Assembly (NCBI RefSeq): GCF_014698035.1
Contig: NZ_JACJSF010000002.1
Location: forward strand, 1-64,000
Length of the DNA: 64,000 bases
From: Desmonostoc muscorum FACHB-395
Lineage (GTDB): Bacteria; Cyanobacteriota; Cyanobacteriia; Cyanobacteriales; Nostocaceae
Direction: 5' to 3'
Positions within the stretch are counted from its first letter, which is position 1. Every line of letters begins with the position of its first letter. The translations under genes and the position numbers were made by a program. The notes under the pieces were generated by a model. That model had not been told where the DNA came from. It saw nothing but the letters and a program-made list of their open reading frames with translations, and did no database searches. This document shows, in pieces, positions 47,042 to 55,505 of this stretch.

Positions 47042-47299
47042 ATGAATATTAAACAAATTCTTGCTGGTGCAGCACTTCTTTTACCATTTGCTGTTACTTC
47101 TATTCCTTCACAAGCATCAGCATCACAGGTGATTGTTAATCCCCACTCTATTAATAGACCCGCTCAAATAATAGCAAAAAAACCACCACAAATTAAGCGT
47201 TATGCACCACCAGTGAAAAAGAAAGTGTTGGTTCCTGCACATTGGGAAAAAACAAATCATGGTCGCAAGTGGGTTGCGGCTCATTATATATACAAGTAA
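47042..47299 (+). CDS. Small secreted basic protein
   Basis: An 85-residue protein from the ATG after a good AAGGAG site. It has a signal peptide (MNIKQILAGAALLLPFAVTS, cut after about ASA) and a mature basic part, KKPPQIKRYAPPVKKKVLVP, ending HWEKTNHGRKWVAAHYIYK. Family unknown; probably periplasmic. Confidence 0.7.
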   Translation: MNIKQILAGAALLLPFAVTSIPSQASASQVIVNPHSINRPAQIIAKKPPQIKRYAPPVKKKVLVPAHWEKTNHGRKWVAAHYIYK

Positions 47300-47431
47300 A
47301 AACTTCTAAAATCTCAAGCAATTGGGATATAAGAAGTTAAATCTTGCGATCGTCTCCCTACTTCATTGAGTAGGGAGAATGCCAAATGCAAAGCAAATCA
47401 AAACTTTTTACTCAAGATTTGAGAGATACTC

Positions 47432-47926
47432 ATGAAATTGGCATTATTGACAAACGTTTTGGTTGCAGGTGCCATCGCTCTCGGTGCAACTGCAACCATC
47501 AATCAGCCAAGTCAAGCCGAAAGTAGGCGGGGATTTTATTGTGACACATCAGGAAACAAACCCGTGACGGTGTACACAAATTCTAGAGGTGTTTCTGAGC
47601 CTTGGATTCGCTGGACTTCCAATTACTTCAGAGATGTTGGCTACAATAAACTAACGCGCTGTCAACAGGTGAGCCAACGTTTAGAAACTTACCGCCGCGA
47701 CAGAGATTTGAGGTTTATTACTGTTGGCAAAATGAACGGACAAAATGTGGTTTGCACTGCAAATCAAGCCAATGGGCGCTGTGAAAGGTTAATATTGACC
47801 CTCAAACCCAATGAAGATGGCGTGCAAGCGCTAACTAATCTCCTGGCTTGGCACCAGCCCCTCAGTAAAAGCAATAGAACCCCTTACGTTGATTTGAGGG
47901 AACATCTAGGAATTCCCAAAGAATAA
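47432..47926 (+). CDS. COP23-domain secreted protein
   Basis: A 164-residue protein with a signal peptide (about 1-29, ending SQA) and the COP23 pattern FYCDTSGNKPVTVYTNSRGV, PWIRW, RCQQVSQRLETYRRD and VVCTANQANGRCERLILTL. COP23 is a circadian-regulated protein of Rippkaea/Cyanothece with unknown activity; many cyanobacteria have several members. The four cysteines suggest disulfides. Confidence 0.85.
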   Translation: MKLALLTNVLVAGAIALGATATINQPSQAESRRGFYCDTSGNKPVTVYTNSRGVSEPWIRWTSNYFRDVGYNKLTRCQQVSQRLETYRRDRDLRFITVGKMNGQNVVCTANQANGRCERLILTLKPNEDGVQALTNLLAWHQPLSKSNRTPYVDLREHLGIPKE

Positions 47927-48063
47927 ATTACAGCGTTTTCCCTGTGCTAGATTGGAAGCGGGATAGTAATAAAGTTACAAAGCTATAGTTTAGGGTCTAT
48001 ATGCCTAACTGGTGCGCTATCATGCGTGATGAGCGTATGCCGCCGAGTACTTTAAACTATATC

Positions 48064-48136
48064 GTTTGATTAGCTCAGTTGGAAGAGCGATCGACTCATA
48101 ATCGATTGGTCATAGGTTCGAGTCCTGTATCAAACC
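48064..48136 (+). tRNA. tRNA-Met-like gene (anticodon CAT), number 1
   Basis: A complete cloverleaf: acceptor GTTTGAT/ATCAAAC (7 bp), D arm GCTC/GAGC with GTTGG, anticodon stem ATCGA/TCGAT with loop CTCATAA (CAT at 48097-48099), T arm ATAGG-TTCGAGT-CCTGT. It resembles cyanobacterial elongator tRNA-Met in the D and anticodon arms. No CCA is encoded. It may be functional, or a relic of a tRNA array. Confidence 0.7.
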
Positions 48137-48140
48137 CCAG

Positions 48141-48212
48141 AGGAAGTTAGCTCAATTGGAAGAGCGATCGACTCATAATCGATGTGTTGTAGGTTCGATT
48201 CCTATACTTTCA
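48141..48212 (+). tRNA. tRNA-Met-like gene (anticodon CAT), number 2
   Basis: It follows the first by four bases. The D arm (GCTC/GAGC) and anticodon arm (ATCGA CTCATAA TCGAT) match it; the T arm is GTAGG-TTCGATT-CCTAT. The acceptor AGGAAGT/ACTTTCA has an A-A mismatch at its end and a G-U pair, so it may be degenerating. Confidence 0.6.
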
Positions 48213-48220
48213 CCCAAAAC

Positions 48221-48300
48221 CCTGTCCGGGTTAAAAGACACTACCCTGTAAAGGTAGCCAATATGGTACGGATCTTAACAGATTCGAGACCCCTCCTTTT
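48221..48300 (+). pseudogene. Degenerate class II tRNA-like element (Tyr-type anticodon GTA)
   Basis: An anticodon stem CTACC/GGTAG encloses CTGTAAA, the loop of tRNA-Tyr(GTA). A TTCGAGA follows 32 bases later, after a long variable stretch, but the acceptor and T stems do not pair well. It is probably a decayed tRNA. Confidence 0.4.
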
Positions 48301-48375
48301 CTCAACTCTGCGCTGTAAGTGTTTTGCTATCGGTCATTACTCGTAAGGGTGATGTTCGGTAGCCACAGTCAAGGA

Positions 48376-48592
48376 GCAAGCGCAACTGCATTTCTCCCTA
48401 ACTTGAGTATGTTTCTTCGTTTTCTACATCTAGTTTTTCTTCGAGATTCTAGATTAGCAACCGAACGGCATATTTGAGCGCGGTTCTCTTTTTGTAGATT
48501 GCTATTGAGCAGTCGAAGAAAAGTAACAGCAATCTTAATCCAGCTTTGGAGAAGCTTTTGCCCACACCTAAACTGTAAACACTTGCACTTGC
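48376..48592 (+). ncRNA. Candidate retron msr-msd RNA, copy 1
   Basis: 217 bases ending 23 bases before the reverse transcriptase ATG. The ends pair: GCAAGCGCA (48376-48384) with TGCACTTGC (48584-48592), 8 of 9 positions. Inside are AGATTGCT/AGCAATCT (about 48497-48535) and AGCTT-TGGAG-AAGCT. Position and design match the a1/a2 ends of retron RNAs. The priming guanosine and the msr/msd border cannot be fixed by eye. Confidence 0.6.
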
Positions 48593-48615
48593 AGAGTTAA
48601 AAAATATTTTGCATT

Positions 48616-49710
48616 ATGTACAGCAAAAATCTAACCACTACCCCATTAGCAACTGAAAGCAATCTAAAAAAGTTGCAAACTGATAATTTAGCACTTTTGC
48701 GATGGCTACGCCCGCCGCAGGCATCGTATGGTTTAGCTGAATACAATACTGCCGAAGAAATAGCCTTGGCGATGGGGATAAGCCTGGAAAAACTGCACTT
48801 TTTAACAACTAGTACATCCCAAACTAGACATTACCTCCCTTTCAAAATCTCAAAAAAGACAGGTGGAGACAGAATTATTTCTGCACCAAAGCCCAAACTG
48901 AAAGCTGCTCAAAGGTGGATTTTAGAGAATGTTTTAGATAAATTAGAAATTCATAATGCAGCGCACGGCTTTTGTAAAAATCGTTCGATAGTCACCAATG
49001 CTAAACCCCATGTTGGTGCAAATGTAATAGTCAATATTGATTTAAAGAATTTTTTTCAGTCAATTTCTTACAAACGTGTCAAAGAATTATTTTCTGGGTT
49101 TGGTTATTTAGAATCTACGGCAACAATTTTCGGGTTGATTTGTACAACTGCTGAAATAGCAATAAATGGACAAATTAACTATACAGCTTCAGAAAACCGC
49201 CATTTACCTCAAGGTTCGCCTGCAAGTCCCGCTATTTCTAATCTAGTTTGCCGTAATCTCGATAGTCATCTTACTGCGATCGCTGAAAATCTTGGGTTTT
49301 GTTATACGCGGTACACTGACGATTTAACATTTTCTGCTTCTGAAGATGTATCATCAAAAATATCTAATTTAATTAAAAATACTAAATTTATTATTACTAG
49401 TGAAGGTTTTACTGTTAATGAGAATAAAACTAAGATTTCCGGTAAATCAGTGCAGCAAGAAGTAACAGGTGTTATTGTAAATACACAATTAAATATATCT
49501 AAAAAGACATTAAAAGCCTTTCGTGCAACTCTATATCAAATTGAACAAGAAGGTTTATCAGGAAAAACTTGGGGTAAATCAACTAATTTAATTGCCGCAA
49601 TTACCGGGTTTGCAAGTTATGTAGCAATGATTAACCCGAACAAAGGTGCAGAATTTAAATCAAGCGTGGAACGCATCAAGCAGAAATATGGTGACTCTCA
49701 AACTGATTAA
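48616..49710 (+). CDS. Retron-type reverse transcriptase
   Basis: A 364-residue reverse transcriptase. Retron hallmarks: NAKPH at 128-132 (NAxxH) and VTG at 283-285. Catalytic motifs are LPQGSPASP at 197-205, IVNIDLKNFF at 138-147 and YTDD at 233-236. A retron RT copies the msd part of the adjacent RNA into ssDNA linked to RNA; most known retrons defend against phage with an effector. No fused effector domain is present. The N-terminus contains an in-frame interspersed repeat (WLRPPQAS). Confidence 0.9.
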   Translation: MYSKNLTTTPLATESNLKKLQTDNLALLRWLRPPQASYGLAEYNTAEEIALAMGISLEKLHFLTTSTSQTRHYLPFKISKKTGGDRIISAPKPKLKAAQRWILENVLDKLEIHNAAHGFCKNRSIVTNAKPHVGANVIVNIDLKNFFQSISYKRVKELFSGFGYLESTATIFGLICTTAEIAINGQINYTASENRHLPQGSPASPAISNLVCRNLDSHLTAIAENLGFCYTRYTDDLTFSASEDVSSKISNLIKNTKFIITSEGFTVNENKTKISGKSVQQEVTGVIVNTQLNISKKTLKAFRATLYQIEQEGLSGKTWGKSTNLIAAITGFASYVAMINPNKGAEFKSSVERIKQKYGDSQTD

Positions 49711-49938
49711 GTACCTTTTTAAAGCTGCTTATTTAGCTAGAAAATACTTATTTAGGTGTACCTCAGCCAAAAATAGCCAGTGCGAATGGAATTCACTCTT
49801 TTAACTTTTTTCCTGTGCTAGATTTGAACCGGGATAGTAACAAAGTCACAAAGCTGTAGTTTGGGTTCTGTATACCCGACTGGTACGCTAACCTCTGGTA
49901 ATAGCGTATACCGCTCAATACTTTCAACTATTTCACCA

Positions 49939-50010
49939 TGAAAGTTAGCTCATTTGGTAGAGCGGTCGGTGTATCGCCGATTGGTTATAGGTTCGATTCC
50001 TATACTTTCA
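49939..50010 (+). tRNA. tRNA-like gene with abnormal anticodon loop
   Basis: Acceptor TGAAAGT/ACTTTCA pairs perfectly; D arm GCTC/GAGC; T arm ATAGG-TTCGATT-CCTAT. The anticodon arm GTCGG/CCGAT encloses TGTATCG, with G in place of the invariant T33, so the nominal TAT anticodon is unlikely to decode. Probably a tRNA pseudogene or a tRNA-like structure with another use. Confidence 0.55.
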
Positions 50011-50086
50011 CCCAAAAACCCTCGCCCTGGGTACGGGCACCTTGTTAGGGACAAGGCAGCCTTATGGCTACACAAATGTATTGGGT
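50010..50086 (+). pseudogene. Class II tRNA-like fold with truncated T arm
   Basis: Acceptor ACCCAA/TTGGGT, D arm GCCC/GGGC, anticodon arm CCTTG-TTAGGGA-CAAGG, variable arm AGCC/GGCT. The T arm is only ACA-CAAA-TGT and lacks TTCGA. It looks Leu-derived. Unlikely to work as a normal tRNA. Confidence 0.4.
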
Positions 50087-50170
50087 GTTCAAAAAACCTC
50101 AATCAAAAAAACTTCTTGTTTTTTCTTGTTTTTCCTACTCTGTCATGCAGGTATTTATAACAGTAAAAGA

Positions 50171-50389
50171 GCTAGCGCAACTGTCTCTCTCCCTAACTTG
50201 AGTATGTTCCTTCCTTTTCCTACATCTGGTTTTCCTTTGGGAATTCTGGATTGGCAAAGCGAACGGCATATTTGAGCGCGGTTATCTTTTTTAGATTGCC
50301 ATTGAGCAATTTGGGAAAAGTAACAGCAATCTTAATCCAGCTTTGGAGAAGCTTTTGTCCGCACCGGAACTGTAAAAACCTGCACTGGC
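50171..50389 (+). ncRNA. Candidate retron msr-msd RNA, copy 2 (orphan)
   Basis: 219 bases like 48376-48592. Ends: GCTAGCGCA (50171-50179) with TGCACTGGC (50381-50389); an A-T pair of copy 1 is a T-G pair here, so pairing is kept despite changed bases. The AGATTGC/GCAATCT and AGCTT/AAGCT stems also remain. No reverse transcriptase follows; the one upstream could act on it in trans. Confidence 0.5.
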
Positions 50390-50626
50390 AGAGTAAATAA
50401 CTTTTTTGTAGTATATAGTAGTACGCACTGCTAAAACTAATCTTTTAGCTTTTGTTTAAAGGGTTGTAAAGCCTAAAGAACCTCAAAATGAATTTTGTCT
50501 ACTCTAGTACTTAAGCTGTGAGATACAGGTGGTATTTGAGTTCAAGCAAGGTTATAAATGTGTTGATCAAATCTTCTTAGCTAGTTGCAATCGTCTAGCT
50601 TACTTAAACTATCACACAAATTATTT

Positions 50627-52165
50627 ATGCAAATTACTATGTGGCAAACGTTTTATATCAAACCTAACGAAATGGGCATCTTATATCACCGCAGTGACTT
50701 TAAGAAAATTTTGCAGCCCGGTACACACACATATTTTGGTCGCCATTGGCAAGTAAAAATTTATGACCTGAATCAGCCATTAGCTCAAATTGAAAACCTA
50801 GAACTGTTGTTGCGAAATCATGAAGCCGAACTACAAGAACATTTATTGATTATCAGAACCGCATTCAACCAAGTTGCGTTAGTCCGCTATGGTCAGAATT
50901 GGGTAAGCGTTGCACCAAATAAATTGATTGCTTTTTGGCGTGGTTTTATTGAGGTAGAGTCTCATCTATTCAACTTAGAGGAAAGCTTAGAATTGCCTGT
51001 TTCCTTTGTACAGCAATTGCGCTCAGTTGCGTTGAATGGACTGAAAAAGTTCCAAATCTCGGAGTCTGAGATTGGTTTACTATATCTGCAAAACAATTTT
51101 GTGCGACCTCTAGAACCAGGAGAGTATGCTTTTTGGTCGGTAGATAGAGATGTTACAGTCCGAATTCTCAGCCGGATTATCCCTAATCCAGACTTTCCCC
51201 TAGAAGATGTACTCATTGAAAAACATCCCGACTTTATTGCTGCTTACTGTGAAACCGTGCAATTACAGACTTCGCAAGTTGCAATTGTGCGATATAGAGG
51301 GAAAGTGATTTCTATTTTGCCACCCACCAGCCGCAAGTTATTTTGGCAAGGTATTGCAGTAGAAATTCTCGACATCAGCGCAGATGCTCAGTTACAGCCT
51401 AACTTAGTGGCTGAATTAGTTGAAGGTTCAACAGAAGTTAAATTGCTCAGTCGCAACTGTTTGCATATTTGCCAAGTGCCAGCACAACACGTAGGACTAG
51501 TATACATTAATCAAGAATTTCAAGGACTGCGATCGCCAGGGGTACATGCTTGGTGGTTATTTGGCCGCTCTTTTCAAACTGAAACCATTGACCTGCGACT
51601 ACAAAATATGGAAGTATCCGGTCAAGACATCCTCTCTAAAGATAAAGTACCTCTGCGGTTGAATTTAACTGCTGGCTTCCGCATCCAAGACCCATTGAGA
51701 GCAAAAAACGGGTTGTCAGATATTTCCGGCTTCTTGTACAAAGAATTACAGTTTGCTTTGCGTGGTGCAGTCGGCGAACGCAACTTAGATGGTTTATTAG
51801 AAGATAAAGGTGCAATTGATAGAAGTATCTCTGAATACATTCGCCAGAAAGCCGCAGAATATGGAATTGAAGTTGATTCTGTAGGTGTCAAAGATATTAT
51901 TTTACCTGGTGAGATTAAGGCTATCTTGAGCAAAGTAGTGGAGGCAGAAAAAACCGCTCAAGCAAACGTAGTCAGACGTAGAGAAGAAACTGCTGCTACT
52001 CGCAGTATGTTAAACACAGCCAAAGTCATGGAGGATAACCCCGTTGCATTACGTCTAAAAGAACTCGAAGTATTAGAGCGGATTGCAGAGAAGATTGATC
52101 GAATTCAAGTTAACGGTAGGTTGGATAGTATTTTAACAGACTTGATTCGGATGAATCCGCAATGA
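50627..52165 (+). CDS. SPFH/slipin-family protein
   Basis: A protein of about 512 residues from MQITMWQTFYIKPNEMG. It has two or three repeated N-terminal blocks (NEMGILYHRSDFKKILQPG, SEIGLLYLQNNFVRPLEPG, QHVGLVYINQEFQGLRSPG), then an SPFH/band-7 domain (about 320-470) and a coiled coil (KVVEAEKTAQANVVRRREE). No membrane helix is obvious. SPFH proteins form oligomeric membrane-linked assemblies. It follows the retron module directly, but a link to it is only a guess. Confidence 0.8.
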   Translation: MQITMWQTFYIKPNEMGILYHRSDFKKILQPGTHTYFGRHWQVKIYDLNQPLAQIENLELLLRNHEAELQEHLLIIRTAFNQVALVRYGQNWVSVAPNKLIAFWRGFIEVESHLFNLEESLELPVSFVQQLRSVALNGLKKFQISESEIGLLYLQNNFVRPLEPGEYAFWSVDRDVTVRILSRIIPNPDFPLEDVLIEKHPDFIAAYCETVQLQTSQVAIVRYRGKVISILPPTSRKLFWQGIAVEILDISADAQLQPNLVAELVEGSTEVKLLSRNCLHICQVPAQHVGLVYINQEFQGLRSPGVHAWWLFGRSFQTETIDLRLQNMEVSGQDILSKDKVPLRLNLTAGFRIQDPLRAKNGLSDISGFLYKELQFALRGAVGERNLDGLLEDKGAIDRSISEYIRQKAAEYGIEVDSVGVKDIILPGEIKAILSKVVEAEKTAQANVVRRREETAATRSMLNTAKVMEDNPVALRLKELEVLERIAEKIDRIQVNGRLDSILTDLIRMNPQ

Positions 52166-52170
52166 TTTAG

Positions 52171-52269
52171 GGACTTCCAGTTAAAAAAATATCCCGTCGT
52201 AGGGGCGCAAGGCATTGCGCCTCTACAAATCTATAAATAATTTGGGATAATTTATTTTTTGGAAGTTCC
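52171..52269. mobile_element. GGACTTCCA-ended MITE with GCGCAAGGCATTGCGC core
   Basis: Outer inverted ends GGACTTCCA and TGGAAGTTCC, inner ATCCC/GGGAT, and a central hairpin GTAGGGGCGCAAGG/CATTGCGCCTCTAC (52199-52226). About 99 bp. It starts six bases after the SPFH stop and may work as its terminator. The rest of the gap to 52483 shows no gene. Confidence 0.75.
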
Positions 52270-52482
52270 TTAGTTATTAAAAGCGATCGCATAAACTAAG
52301 TGTTGAGTTATCTAGCGTTAATTACCGCGTTTATTAGATGTGCCGATTTATTATTTGCAATCGCTTTTCTCTATTGGCTATTTAAAACACAATGAAAACG
52401 CAGCTTTTGTTAGCATAATAATTTTGCTTCAATCGTTCTATTCCCGTGATAAAGTTATTAGATAATTTGTTCTTTATCTGAG

Positions 52483-53430
52483 ATGACTAGTCTCCCGCAT
52501 CCAATTCAATATCAAGGTAGTAAGAGAAATCTAGCTTCCGACATTCTCAGATTTCTACCCAATACAGTGGAAAGGCTGGTAGAGCCATTTTCAGGAACTG
52601 CTGCAATTAGTATCGCAGCATCTTCTAAAGGGATTTCTCAAAAATTTTGGATTAACGATCTAAATAAACCTTTAGTTGAACTAGTGAAATTGATTGTAGA
52701 GAAACCAGACGAAATATCAAATGCGTATGCAGAGATATGGAATGAACAGCATGAGGATTCTGTAAAACATTTTTATGAAGCTAGAGATAAATTTAATAAA
52801 AGTAACAATCCAAAAGTTTTTCTATATTTGTTGGCTAGATGTGTAAAAGGCGCTGTACGGTATAACTCTGAAGGGTTGTTTAATCAAAGTCCTGATAAAA
52901 GGCGAAAGGGAACCCAACCTGAGAAAATGAGGAAAAATATAGAAGGAGTTTCTAGGCTTCTTAAAGGTAAATGTAGATTTACATACTTGGATTATAGAGA
53001 CGTTCTGGCTGAAGTTAGAAATAGTGATTTTGTCTATATAGATCCCCCATATCAAGGTGTATGCGGTAATAAAGATTCAAGATATTATTCTGGGATTAAT
53101 TTTGATAATTTCGTTTTAGCTCTCAAAGAGTTAAATCAAAAAGGAACCTCGTTTGTAGTTAGTTATGATGGCAAACGAGGAAATAAAACCTTCGGTAACG
53201 AATTACCTGAAGAATTGGGGCTAAAAAAAATTGAAATTGAAGTCGGGCGATCGTCCCAAGCAACATTATTAGGTAGACAAGAAATTACAGTAGAGTCTTT
53301 GTACTTATCTCCAAGTCTATTGCGCGATCGCAATTTAGATTTGGAGAGCTATATTAGCAAGGCACATAAACAAATTACTCTTTTGAAACGGCATGGACAG
53401 TTCTCAACAGCAGCCTCTTCTACCCGATGA
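52483..53430 (+). CDS. Dam-type (D12 class) DNA adenine-N6 methyltransferase
   Basis: A 315-residue methylase. SAM motif I is VEPFSGTAAIS, with the N-terminal IQYQGSKRNLA block; the catalytic motif is DFVYIDPPYQG (DPPY). The D12 class methylates adenine, most often in GATC-like sites, but the site cannot be read from sequence. Its last 38 bases overlap the HNH gene in another frame, making a restriction-modification pair likely. Confidence 0.9.
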   Translation: MTSLPHPIQYQGSKRNLASDILRFLPNTVERLVEPFSGTAAISIAASSKGISQKFWINDLNKPLVELVKLIVEKPDEISNAYAEIWNEQHEDSVKHFYEARDKFNKSNNPKVFLYLLARCVKGAVRYNSEGLFNQSPDKRRKGTQPEKMRKNIEGVSRLLKGKCRFTYLDYRDVLAEVRNSDFVYIDPPYQGVCGNKDSRYYSGINFDNFVLALKELNQKGTSFVVSYDGKRGNKTFGNELPEELGLKKIEIEVGRSSQATLLGRQEITVESLYLSPSLLRDRNLDLESYISKAHKQITLLKRHGQFSTAASSTR

Positions 53431-54136
53431 TTTCATACAACTTTGTCAATTAGTAACCGCCAAAAGACCAAAAGCTGTAATCGATCATATCTTGCAATAT
53501 GGTTTTGTCACAACAGAAGAGTTGAAACAAAGGTACGGCTACAATCATCCTCCTAGAGCAGCTAGAGATGTTCGGGAACATGGAATTCCTTTAGAAACCT
53601 TCCGCGTTACAGGAAGTGATGGTAGAAGAATAGCCGCTTATAAATTTGGAGATATCAGCAAAGCTAGATTTTCTAGGCTATCGGGTAGAACGGGCTTGTC
53701 CAAGCAGTTGAAAGATGAATTGATCGATAAATATGGCTGTAAATGCTTCATCTACTTGGAGAAAGTTGATAAGCGCGAATTGCAAATTGATCACCGAGTT
53801 CCTTTTGAAGTTGATGGAGAGCCAGAACTAGAGGCTGAAAGCTTTATGTTACTTTGTGGTTCTGCTAATCGAGCAAAATCTTGGTCATGTGAGCATTGTG
53901 AAAATTGGAAAAGTATAAAAGACAAATCTATTTGCTTATCATGCTACTGGGCGTATCCAGAAAGCTACACGCATGTTGCGATGCAACAAGTTAGGAGGAT
54001 AGACCTTATGTGGCAAGGGGATAATATTGAAAGTTATGAAAAATTAAAACAACAAGCAGTAAGATTAAACAAAGAAATACCTGAATTTATTAAAGAGATT
54101 ATTGAACGAGAAATTAGGCAAAATAATGACAGCTAA
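53393..54136 (+). CDS. HNH endonuclease, probable type II restriction enzyme
   Basis: A 247-residue protein. The N-terminal half has a winged-helix-like region (YGFVTTEELKQRYGYNHPPR), and the C-terminal half an HNH nuclease: ELQIDHRVPFEVDGEPE with C-rich zinc parts CEHCENWKS and CLSCYW. It overlaps the methylase gene upstream and probably cuts the sequence that enzyme protects. The site is unknown. Confidence 0.82.
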   Translation: MDSSQQQPLLPDDFIQLCQLVTAKRPKAVIDHILQYGFVTTEELKQRYGYNHPPRAARDVREHGIPLETFRVTGSDGRRIAAYKFGDISKARFSRLSGRTGLSKQLKDELIDKYGCKCFIYLEKVDKRELQIDHRVPFEVDGEPELEAESFMLLCGSANRAKSWSCEHCENWKSIKDKSICLSCYWAYPESYTHVAMQQVRRIDLMWQGDNIESYEKLKQQAVRLNKEIPEFIKEIIEREIRQNNDS

Positions 54137-54242
54137 TACCATTTTCATTTTAAAGCCTCACTAATAAATAGCAGGTGAATAGGAGCAGAATAGAAAGAGA
54201 AAAATGCTTATCTAAGTTATACTTCATAGATAAACTTTAATT

Positions 54243-55196
54243 ATGCCGATTCAATGGCATGGAGTCAGTACAATGTCAATTGATGAAGTTGAAAACCAAC
54301 AAAATAATGATCTAGTTCAAACCTCTACAAACTTAGTAGAAAAACTAGTAAAGGCAAAAGATAAGAAAAAATCTAAAAAATCCCAACGAATTTTCGATGG
54401 TAGCACAGAAGCTTTTGCCAAGAAAATTCCCAAAAAGACTTTTGAAACTGAACTAAAGCAACTCCAGATTGAGCTAGTCAAAATGCAATATTGGATTAAG
54501 CACACTGGCTATCGGGTTGTCGTCATATTTGAAGGGCGCGACGCTGCCGGCAAAGGAGGAGTAATTAAACGCATTGCCGATCCACTCAATCCTCGTGGCT
54601 GTCGTGTAGTTGCTCTGGGAACTCCTTCTGATCGCGAGAAAACTCAATGGTATTTTCAGCGCTACGTGCAACATCTTCCGACAGCAGGCGAAATTGTTCT
54701 GTTCGATCGCAGTTGGTACAACCGAGCCGGAGTTGAAAAGGTGATGGGTTTTTGTACTGAAGCAGAATATCAAGAATTCATGCAATCTTGCCCGGAATTT
54801 GAACGAATGTTGGTGCGATCGGGCATTGTTTTAATCAAGTACTGGTTCTCCGTCAGCGATGATGAACAAGAGGAACGCTTTCTCTCTCGCAGTCACGATC
54901 CAGCAAGGCGCTGGAAACTTAGCCCAATGGATTTGGAATCACGCGATCGCTGGGTAGAATATTCCAAAGCCAAAGATACCATGTTTGCTTACACGAATAT
55001 TCCAGAAGCCCCCTGGTTTACGATTGAAGCAGATGATAAAAGACGGGCGCGGCTTAACTGTATTCATCATTTGTTGAGCAAAGTTCCTTACGAAGATATG
55101 ACACCTCCTCCCTTAGAGCTTCCCTCTAGACCTGTGGCTGAGGATTATGTCCGCGCTCCTCGTAATGAGCAGTTCTTTGTCCCTCAAGTGTATTGA
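54243..55196 (+). CDS. ppk2: Polyphosphate kinase 2 (PPK2)
   Basis: A 317-residue PPK2, which uses polyphosphate to phosphorylate nucleotides. Walker A is FEGRDAAGKGGVIKRI, the lid and base parts are DRSWYNRAGVEKVMGF and RSHDPARRWKLSPMDLESR. Full single-domain length. The start could be MSIDEVENQ (54273), ten codons in. It sits alone among element genes. Confidence 0.92.
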   Translation: MPIQWHGVSTMSIDEVENQQNNDLVQTSTNLVEKLVKAKDKKKSKKSQRIFDGSTEAFAKKIPKKTFETELKQLQIELVKMQYWIKHTGYRVVVIFEGRDAAGKGGVIKRIADPLNPRGCRVVALGTPSDREKTQWYFQRYVQHLPTAGEIVLFDRSWYNRAGVEKVMGFCTEAEYQEFMQSCPEFERMLVRSGIVLIKYWFSVSDDEQEERFLSRSHDPARRWKLSPMDLESRDRWVEYSKAKDTMFAYTNIPEAPWFTIEADDKRRARLNCIHHLLSKVPYEDMTPPPLELPSRPVAEDYVRAPRNEQFFVPQVY

Positions 55197-55505
55197 GCTA
55201 CAACTTCTCGCTAATAATTGAATATGGCAAACGTTATCTATAGGTGTTGCGTAGGCGTAGCCCGTCGTAGACATCCCCTATAGCTCTCCTCCAAACCAAT
55301 TTTGATTCTGGGGATAGTTCTGTCGAAAATTAGTCAATTACATAGCTTGGGAGCAATTGCTTTGAAAACAATACTAAGTACAGAACGCCGAAAGTGACAG
55401 AAGTTGATTGAAGTTGATCGAGCCTTATGGTTTTGATGTTATTGAAGGTAAGATTTAAGCCCTAAGTATGAGAGTTTGTGACAAATTACTGAAATCAAAG
55501 AGAGA

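Larger units (their letters stand above)
47941..48615 (+). repeat. Retron module, copy 1 (hairpin, tRNA-like genes, candidate ncRNA)
   Basis: A block repeated at 49812-50420, period 1,871 bp. It begins CCTGTGCTAGATT, has a TATAGTTTA/TAAACTATA stem (47984-47992 with 48053-48061) enclosing an inner CGCTATCA hairpin, then tRNA-like genes, then a 217-base RNA candidate and the reverse transcriptase start. Confidence 0.8.
49812..50420 (+). repeat. Retron module, copy 2 (no reverse transcriptase)
   Basis: It aligns with 47941-48615 from CCTGTGCTAGATT through TGGCAGAGT. The 5' hairpin is kept with changed bases (GGTACGCT/AGCGTATACC). It has one tRNA-like gene where copy 1 has two, then a class II tRNA-like fold, then a second RNA candidate. 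It stops where a reverse transcriptase would begin. Confidence 0.8.

Noticed and set aside
47984-48061. Possible further tRNA in the 5' hairpin of the retron module
   Set aside because: The outer stem mimics an acceptor, but there is no TTC loop, and D and anticodon arms cannot be drawn.
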